Assembly (NCBI GenBank): GCA_001953215.1 | Contig: CP019169.1 | Location: forward strand, 3,720,001 to 3,784,000 | Reading direction: 5' to 3' | From: Betaproteobacteria bacterium GR16-43 | GTDB lineage: Bacteria > Pseudomonadota > Gammaproteobacteria > Burkholderiales > Usitatibacteraceae | Length of the DNA: 64,000 bases | Part shown: one piece after another, positions 52,601 to 61,600 of the stretch | Layout: each line of letters opens with the position of its first letter | How positions within the stretch are numbered: position 1 is the first letter of the stretch | Program-made: the position numbers and the translations under genes | The notes under the pieces: model-generated | Told to the model about the DNA's origin: nothing | Seen by the model: the letters and a program-made list of their open reading frames with translations, nothing else | Databases searched by the model: none

Positions 52601-55600
52601 TGTCGCCCACCGTGATGCCTGCCTGCGCCGGGTTCGTGCCGCTGTTCGTGAGGCTGAACACGAGCGTGGTGATGCCGCCGTCGGCGATCGATCCCGTGCC
52701 GAAGGTCTTGGCGACGTTCGGATTCGCGCGCGTCACGACGAGGCACTGGTCGGTCGAGGTGTTCCCGGCACCCGTCGTGGTGACGGAAGCCGAGAGGTTC
52801 GTGAACGCCGCCGGATTCGCGGCGCAGCTCGCGTTGGTCTGGGTGGCCGCGTTGGTGAGGCCGGCGACCGTGACCGTGCACGAAGCCGTCCCCGCGGTCA
52901 TCGCGATGCCCGTAAGGCCGGAGAGCACGCGCGTGCCGCCGTTGTAGGCCGCCGTGGCCGGGCCCGAGCAACCGGCCGAGTACGCGACCGCCGGCGTGGC
53001 GCTGTTCAGCAGCAGGCCGGTGGGCAGCGTGTCGCCGACCGTGATGCCGGCCTGCGCCGGATTCGTGCCGGTGTTGGTGAGCGTGAAGACGAGCGTCGTG
53101 GCCGCGCCGTCGGCGATGGTGCCGGCACCGAAGGTCTTCGCGACATTCGGGTTCACGCGATTGACGACCAGGCAAACATCGGTCGACGCGTTGGTGGCGC
53201 CGGTCGTCGTGACCGAGGCCGAAAGGTTCGTGAACGCAGCCGGGTTCGCGGCACACGAGGCATTCACCTGCGTGGCGGCGTTGGTGAGGCCGGCGACCGT
53301 GACCGTGCACGAAGCCGTCCCGACCGTCATGGCCACACCCGTGATGCCCGAGAGCACGCGCGTTCCGGCGTTGTACGCGGCGGTGGCCGGGCCCGAGCAA
53401 CCGGCGGAGTACGCGACGGCCGGCGTGGCGGAGTTGATCGCGAGGCCGGTCGGGAGCGTGTCGCCCACGCTGATGCCCGATTGCGCCGGGTTGGTTCCGG
53501 AGTTGGTGAGCGTGAAGACCAGCGTGGTCGCCGCGCCGTCCGTGATCGTGCCTGCGCCGAAGGTCTTCGCGACCGTCGGCGTGCCGGCGGTCACCACGAG
53601 GCAGCGGTCGATCGACGTGTTGGTGACACCGGTGGTCGTGACCGAGGTCGCCAGGTTGGTGAACGCGGCCGGGTTCGCGGCGCACGAGGCATTCACCTGC
53701 CCGGCCTGGTTCGTGAGGCCCGCGACGGTGACCGTGCACGAAGCCGTCCCGGCGGTCATCGCAACACCCGTGAGTCCGGACAGGACGCGCGTGCCGGCGT
53801 TGTAGGCCGCCGTGGCCGGACCCGAGCAGCCCGCGGAGTACGCGACGGCCGGCGTGGCGGAGTTGAGCGCCAGGCCCGTGGGCAGCGTATCGCCGAACGT
53901 GAGACCCGATTGCGCCGGGTTCGTGCCGCTGTTGGTCAGCGTGAAGACGAGCGACGTGGACGCGCCATCGGCGATCGTGCCCGCCGCGAACGTCTTGGCG
54001 ACATTCGGCGTTCCCGGGTTCACGACCAGGCAGCGGTCGATCGAGGCGTTGGTGGCGTTCGTCGTCGTGACCGAAGCCGAGAGGTTCGTGAACGCGGCCG
54101 GGTTCGCGGCGCAGGACGCATTCGTCTGCGTCGCCGCATTGGTGAGGCCGGAGACGGTGATCGTGCAGCTCGCCGTGCCCACCGACATCGTGACGCCGGT
54201 GATGCCCGAGAGGACGCGCGTGCCGGCGTTGTACGCGGCGGTGGCCGGACCCGCGCAGCCCGCGGAGTACGCAACCGCCGGGGTCGCGCTGTTCAGTTGC
54301 AGGCCGGTCGGGAGCGTATCGCCGACGGCGATGCCCGCTTGCGCCGGGTTCGTGCCCTGGTTCGTGAGCGTGAAGACGAGCGTTGTTGCGGCAGCATCCG
54401 TGATGGACGCCGCGCCGAAGGTCTTCGCGACCGTGGGCGCGATCGTGGTGACCACGAGGCAGCGGTCGATCGAGGTGTTGCCGGCCCCGGTCGTCGTGAC
54501 CGACGCCGCGAGGTTGGTGAACGCAGCCGGGTTCGCGGCACACGACGCATTCACCTGGCCGGTCTGGTTGGTGAGGCCCGAGACCGTGGCCGTGCAGCTC
54601 GCCGTGCCCGCGGACATCGTGACGCCGGTGATGCCGGAGAGGACGCGCGTGCCGGCGTTGTAGGCCGCCGTGGCGGGACCCGCGCAACCGGCGGAGTACG
54701 CGACGGCCGGCGTGGCGCTGTTCAGTTGCAGGCCCGTCGGCAGCGTGTCGCCGAAGGTAATGCCCGACTGCGCCGGATTCGTGCCGGTGTTGGTGAGCGT
54801 GAAGACCAGCGTGGTGGTGCCCGCATCGGCGATCGAAACCGCGCCGAAGGTCTTCGCCACGTTCGGGTTCGCGCGCGTCACGACCAGGCACTGGTCGGTC
54901 GAGGCGTTCGTGACACCCGTGGTGGTCACGGACGCCGAGAGGTTCGTGAAGGCGGCCGGATTCGCCGCGCACGACGCGTTCACCTGCGTCGCCTGGTTCG
55001 TGAGACCCGCGACGGTGATGGTGCAAGAGGCCGTGCCGACCGTCATCGTGACGCCGGTGATGCCGGACAGGACGCGCGTGCCGGCGTTGTAGGCGGCCGT
55101 GGCCGGTCCTGCGCAACCGGCGGAGTACGCGACGGCCGGCGTGGCGCTGTTCAGTTGCAGGCCCGTCGGCAGCGTGTCGCCCGCCGTGATGGCCGACTGC
55201 GCCGGGTTCGAGCCCGAGTTCGTGAGCGTGAAGACGAGCGTCGTGGCGGCGCCGTCGGCGATCGTGCCCACGCCGAACGTCTTGGCCACGCTCGGGTTCA
55301 CGCGATTGACCACGAGGCACTGGTCGGTCGACGTGTTGTTCGCGTTGGTGGTGGTGACCGAGGCGGAGGCGTTCGTGAACGCAGCGGGGTTCGCGGCGCA
55401 CGACGCGTTCACCTGCCCGGCCTGGTTCACGAGGCCGGCGACCGTGACCGTGCACGAAGCCGTGCCCGAGCTCATCGTGATGCCGGTGAGGCCCGAGAGC
55501 ACGCGCGTGCCGGCGTTGTACGCCGCGGTGGCCGGACCCGCGCAACCCGCGGAGTACGCGACCGCCGGCGTGGCGCTGTTCAGCTGGAGGCCCGTGGGCA

Positions 55601-58600
55601 GCGTGTCGCCGACCGCGATCCCCGACTGCGCCGGGTTCGTGCCGGAATTCGTGAGCGTGAAGACCAGCGTCGTGGGGACGTTGTCGTTGATCGCCGCGGC
55701 GCCGAAGGTCTTCGCGACGTTCGGGCTCGAGGCGTTCACCACGAGGCAGCGGTCGATCGAGGCGTTGGTCGCGTTCGTCGTCGTGACGGAGGCCGCGAGG
55801 TTCGTGAACGCGGCCGGGTTCGCGGCGCACGAGGCATTCACCTGCGTCGCCTGGTTCGTGACACCCGAAACCGTGACCGTGCAGCTCGCGGTACCCGCGG
55901 TCATCGTGACGCCGGTGAGACCGGAAAGGACGCGCGTGCCTGCGTTGTAGGCCGCCGTCGCGGGGCCTGCGCAACCGGCCGAGTACGCCACCGCGGGCGT
56001 CGCGCTGTTCAGTTGCAAGCCCGTGGGCAGCGTGTCGCCGAGCGCGATCCCCGACTGCGCCGGGTTCGTGCCCTGGTTCGTGAGCGTGAAGACGAGCGTG
56101 GTCGTGGCGCCGTCGGCGATCGAAGCCGCGCCGAAGGTCTTGGCCGCGGTCGGCGCGACCGTGTTGACCACGAGGCACTGGTCGGTGGACGTGTTGTTCG
56201 CGTTGGTCGTCGTGACCGACGCGGAGGCGTTCGTGAACGCAGCCGGGTTCGCGGCGCACGACGCGTTCACCTGCGTCGCCGTGTTCGTGAGGCCCGCCAG
56301 CGTGACCACGCATGAAGAAGTCCCTGCGGTCATCGTGAGGCCCGTGATGCCCGAGAGGACGCGCGTGCCGGCGTTGTAGGCGGCGGTCGCGGGACCCGCG
56401 CAACCGGCCGAATACGCCACCCCCGGCGTCGCGCTGTTGAAGCGCAGGCCCGTGGGCAACGTGTCGCCCACTACGATGCCCGACTGGGCGGGGTTGGATC
56501 CGGAGTTGGTGAGCGTGAAGACGAGCGTGGTCGCGGCAGCATCATTGATGGAAGCCGCGCCGAAGGTCTTGGCGACGTTGGGCGCGGTCGCGTTCACGAC
56601 GAGGCACTGGTCGGTGGCGGCATTGGTCACGCCCGTGGTCGTGACCGAGGCGGACAGGTTCGTGAACGCAGCCGGGTTGGCCGCGCACGAGGCGTTCGTC
56701 TGCGTGGCGGCGTTCGTGAGGCCGGAGACGGTCACCGTGCAGCTCGCGGTACCCGCGGTCATTGCCAAGCCGGTGAGGCCCGAGAGGACGCGCGTGCCGG
56801 CGTTGTACGCCGCCGTGGCCGGTCCCGAGCAGCCTGCCGAGTACGCGACGGCCGGGGTCGCGCTGTTCAGGCGCAGGCCGGTAGGCAGCGTATCGCCGAC
56901 CGTGATTGCCGATTGCGCCGGGTTCGTGCCGCTGTTGGTGAGCGTGAAGACCAGCGTGGTGGTGGCGTTGTCGTTGATCGACGCGGCGCCGAAGGTCTTC
57001 GTCACGCTCGCGTTCACGCGGTTCACGACGAGACACTGGTCGGTCGAGGTGTTGGTCGCGTTGGTCGACGTGACCGACGCTCCGAGGTTCGTGAAGGCGG
57101 CCGGGTTCGCCGCGCACGAGGCATTCACTTGCGTGGCCTGGTTCGTGACGCCCGAAACCGTAACCGTGCAGCTTGCCGTGCCCGCCGTCATCGTGACGCC
57201 GGTGATGCCGGAAAGGACTCGCGTGCCCGCGTTGTACGCGCCCGTCGCAGGTCCGGCGCAACCGGCCGAGTACGCGACCGCCGGCGTGGCGCTGTTCAGT
57301 TGCAGGCCGGTCGGCAGCGTGTCGCCCACCGCGATGCCCGCCTGGGCCGGATTCGAGCCGCTGTTGGTCAGCGTGAACACCAGCGTGGTCGTGGCGCCGT
57401 CGTTGATGGCCGCGGCACCGAAGGTCTTGGCCACGCTCGGCGCGACCGTGTTCACCACGAGGCAGCGGTCGATCGAGGTATTGGTGACCCCTGTCGTGGT
57501 GACGGAGGCCGAAAGGTTGGTGAACGCGGCCGGAGTCGCCGCGCACGACGCATTCGTCTGCGTCGCCGTGTTCGTCAGGCCCGCGACCGTGACCGTGCAG
57601 CTCGCGGTGCCTGCCGTCATCGTGACACCGGTGATGCCGGAAAGGACTCGCGTGCCGGCGTTGTACGCGGCCGTGGCCGGTCCGGCGCAACCCGCGGAGT
57701 ACGCAACCGCAGGCGTGGCGCTGTTGAGGCGCAACCCGGTGGGCAGCGTGTCGCCGAAAGTAATACCCGACTGCGCCGGGTTCGTTCCGCTGTTGGTCAG
57801 CGTGAAGACCAGCGTTGTTGCGGCAGCATCATTGATGGAAGCCGCGCCGAAGGTCTTCGCGACCGACGGGGTGCCCGGGTTCACGACCAGGCAACGGTCG
57901 ATCGATGTGTTGGTCGCATTCGTCGTCGTGACCGAAGCCGCGGCGTTCGTGAAGGCGGCCGGCGTGGCGGCACAGGAAGCATTCGTCTGCGTCGCCGCGT
58001 TGGTGAGGCCGGAGACCGTGATCGTGCAGTTCGCGGTGCCCGCGGTCATCGTGACGCCCGTGATGCCCGAGAGGACGCGCGTGCCGGCGTTGTAGGCCGC
58101 CGTCGCGGGACCCGCGCAACCGGCCGAGTACGCGACCGCCGGCGTGGCGCTGTTCAGTTGCAGGCCGGTCGGGAGCGTGTCACCGACCGCGATACCCGAT
58201 TGCGCCGGGTTCGTGCCGCTGTTCGTCAGGGTGAAGACGAGCGTTGTTGCGGCAGCATCGACAATTGTCGCCGCGCCGAACGTCTTCGCGACCGACGGCG
58301 TGCCCGGGTTCACGACCAGGCAACGGTCGATCGAGGTGTTGGTGGCATTCGTCGTCGTGACGGAAGCCGCGAGGTTCGTGAACGCAGCCGGCGTCGCCGC
58401 GCAGGAGGCATTCGTCTGCGTCGCCGCGTTGGTGAGGCCGGAGACCGTGATCGTGCAGCTCGCCGTCGCGGCCGCCATCGTGACGCCGGTGATGCCGGAG
58501 AGGACGCGTGTGCCGGCGTTGTAGGCCGCCGTCGCCGGGCCCGCGCAACCCGCGGAGTACGCAACCGCAGGCGTGGCGCTGTTCAATTGCAGGCCCGTCG

Positions 58601-61600
58601 GGAGCGTGTCGCCCACGGCGATGCCCGACTGGGCCGGGTTCGTGCCGCTGTTCGTGAGCGTGAAGACGAGGGTCGTCGTGCCGGCGTCGGTGATCGACAC
58701 CGCACCGAAGGTCTTCGCCACGGACGGCGCGACCGTGTTCACCACGAGGCACTGGGCGGTCGAGGTGTTGGTGGCGTTCGTCGTCGTGACCGAGGCGGCC
58801 GCGTTGGTGAACGCGGCCGGGGTCGCCGCGCAAGAGGCGTTGACCTGCGTGGCCTGGTTCGTGACACCGGAGACGGTGACCGTGCAGCTCGCGGTGCCCG
58901 CGGACATCGTGACGCCGGTGATCCCCGAGAGAACGCGAGTGCCGGCGTTGTACGCGGCGGTGGCCGGTCCTGCGCAACCGGCGGAGTACGCAACGGCCGG
59001 TGTTGCGCTGTTCAGTTGCAGGCCCGTCGGGAGCGTGTCGCCCACCGCGATGCCCGCCTGGGCCGGATTCGAGCCGCTGTTGGTCAACGTGAAGACCAGC
59101 GTCGTCGTCGCGGCATCGTTGATCGAGGCGGCACCGAAGGTCTTGGCCACGCTCGGGGCCACGGTGTTCACCACGAGGCAGCGGTCGATCGAGGTGTTGG
59201 TGGCGTTGGTCGTGGTGACCGAAGCGGCGGCGTTCGTGAACGCGGCCGGCGTGGCGGCGCAGCTCGCATTGGTCTGCGTCGCTGCGTTGGTGAGACCCGA
59301 GACGGTGATCGTGCACGACGCGGTGCCCGAGCTCATCGTGACGCCCGTGATTCCGGAGAGAACACGCGTGCCGGCGTTGTAGGCGGCCGTGGCCGGTCCC
59401 GCGCAACCTGCGGAGTACGCAACGGCCGGCGTCGCGCTGTTCAGTTGCAGGCCCGTGGGCAGCGTGTCGCCGACCGCGATGCCCGACTGGGCTGGGTTCG
59501 TTCCGCTGTTGGTCAGCGTGAAGACCAGCGTGGTCGTCGCGTTGTCGTTGATCGACGCGGCGCCGAAGGTCTTCGCCACGCTCGGCGCCACCGTGTTCAC
59601 CACGAGGCAGCGGTCGATCGAGGTGTTGGTGGCGTTGGTCGTGGTGACCGAAGCGGCGGCGTTCGTGAACGCGGCCGGCGTGGCGGCGCAGCTCGCATTG
59701 GTCTGCGTCGCTGCGTTGGTGAGACCCGCGACCGTGACGGTGCACGAGGCGGTACCCGAGCTCATCGTGATGCCGGTGAGGCCCGAGAGCACGCGCGTGC
59801 CGGCGTTGTAGGCGGCGGTCGCCGGCCCTGCGCAGCCGGCGGAGTACGCGACGGCCGGGGTAGCGCTGTTCAGTTGCAGGCCGGTGGGCAGCGTGTCGCC
59901 GACCGCGATGCCGGATTGCGCCGGGTTCGAACCCTGGTTCGTGAGCGTGAAGACGAGCGTGGTCGTCGCGGCATCGTTGATCGAGGCGGCGCCGAAGGTC
60001 TTGGCCACGGTCGGGGCCACCGTCGTCACGACCAGGCACTGGTCGGTGGACGTGTTGGTCGCGTTCGTCGTCGTGACCGACGCGGCGGCGTTCGTGAACG
60101 CGGCCGGGGTCGCGGCGCACGAGGCATTCACCTGCGTGGCCTGGTTCGTGAGGCCGGCCAGCGTGACCACGCACGAAGAAGTCCCGGAGCTCATGGTGAT
60201 GCCGGTCAGGCCCGAAAGGACGCGCGTGCCGGCGTTGTAGGCCGCCGTGGCGGGCCCTGCGCAACCGGCGGAGTACGCGACGGCCGGGGTGGCGCTATTC
60301 AGTTGCAGGCCCGTCGGGAGCGTGTCGCCCACCGCGATGCCCGATTGCGCCGGGTTCGTCCCGCTGTTGGTCAGCGTGAACCGGAGCGTGGTCGTCGCCG
60401 TATCCGCGATCGAGGCGGCGCCGAAGGTCTTCGCCACGCTCGGCGCGACCGTGTTCACCACGAGGCACTGGGCGGTCGAGGTGTTGGTCGCGTTCGTGGT
60501 CGTGACCGAGGCCGCCGCGTTGGTGAAGGCCGCCGGAGTGGCCGCGCAGGACGCGTTCACCTGCGTGGCCTGGTTCGTGAGGCCCGAGACGGTGATCGTG
60601 CACGAAGCCGTGCCCGAGCTCATCGTGACGCCGGTGATGCCCGAGAGAACGCGCGTGCCGGCGTTGTACGCCGACGTGGCCGGGCCCGCACAACCGGCCG
60701 AGTACGCGACCGCCGGGGTGGCGCTGTTCAACTGCAGGCCGGTGGGCAGCGTGTCGCCGACCGCGATGCCCGATTGCGCCGGGTTCGTCCCGCTGTTGGT
60801 CAGCGTGAACACCAGCGTTGTTGCGGCAGCATCATTGATGGAAGCCGCGCCGAAGGTCTTCGCCACCGAGGGCGCTACCGTGTTCACCACGAGGCACTGG
60901 TCGGTCGAGGTGTTGGTGGCGTTGGTCGTCGTGACCGAAGCCGAGGCGTTCGTGAACGCCGCCGGAGTGGCCGCGCACGACCCATTGACCTGCGTCGCGG
61001 CGTTCGTGAGGCCGGAGACCGTGACCGTGCAGGATGCCGTGCCGGCCGTCATCGTGACGCCCGTGATGCCCGAGAGGACTCGCGTGCCGGCGTTGTAGGC
61101 GGCGGTGGCCGGGCCCGCGCAACCGGCGGAGTACGCGACGGCCGGTGTTGCGCTGTTCAGGCGCAGGCCCGTGGGCAGCGTGTCGCCGACCGCGATGCCC
61201 GCCTGGGCCGGGCTGGAGCCCGAATTCGTGAGCGTGAAGACCAGCGTGGTCGTGGCGTTGTCGTTGATCGAGGCCGCACCGAAGGTCTTGGCCACGCTCG
61301 GCGCAACGGTGTTCACCACGAGGCACTGGGCGGTCGAGTTATTCGTGGCATTCGTCGTCGTGACCGAGGCCGCCGCGTTGGTGAAGGCGGCCGGCGTGGC
61401 GGCGCAGCTCGCATTCGTCTGCGTCGCCGTATTCGTGAGGCCGGAGACCGTGACCGTGCAAGACACGGTGCCCGAGCTCATCGTGACGCCGGTGATGCCG
61501 GAGAGGACGCGCGTGCCGGCGTTGTACGCCGCAGTCGCCGGACCCGCGCAGCCCGCGGAGTACGCGACGGCCGGCGTGGCGCTGTTCAGGCGCAGGCCCG

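Noticed and set aside
40662-56315. Very long plus-strand open frames opposite the giant gene
   Set aside because: They are arginine-rich mirror images created because the 429-bp repeat multiplies one stop-free antisense pattern. They lack family similarity, and breaks follow the repeat, not gene logic.
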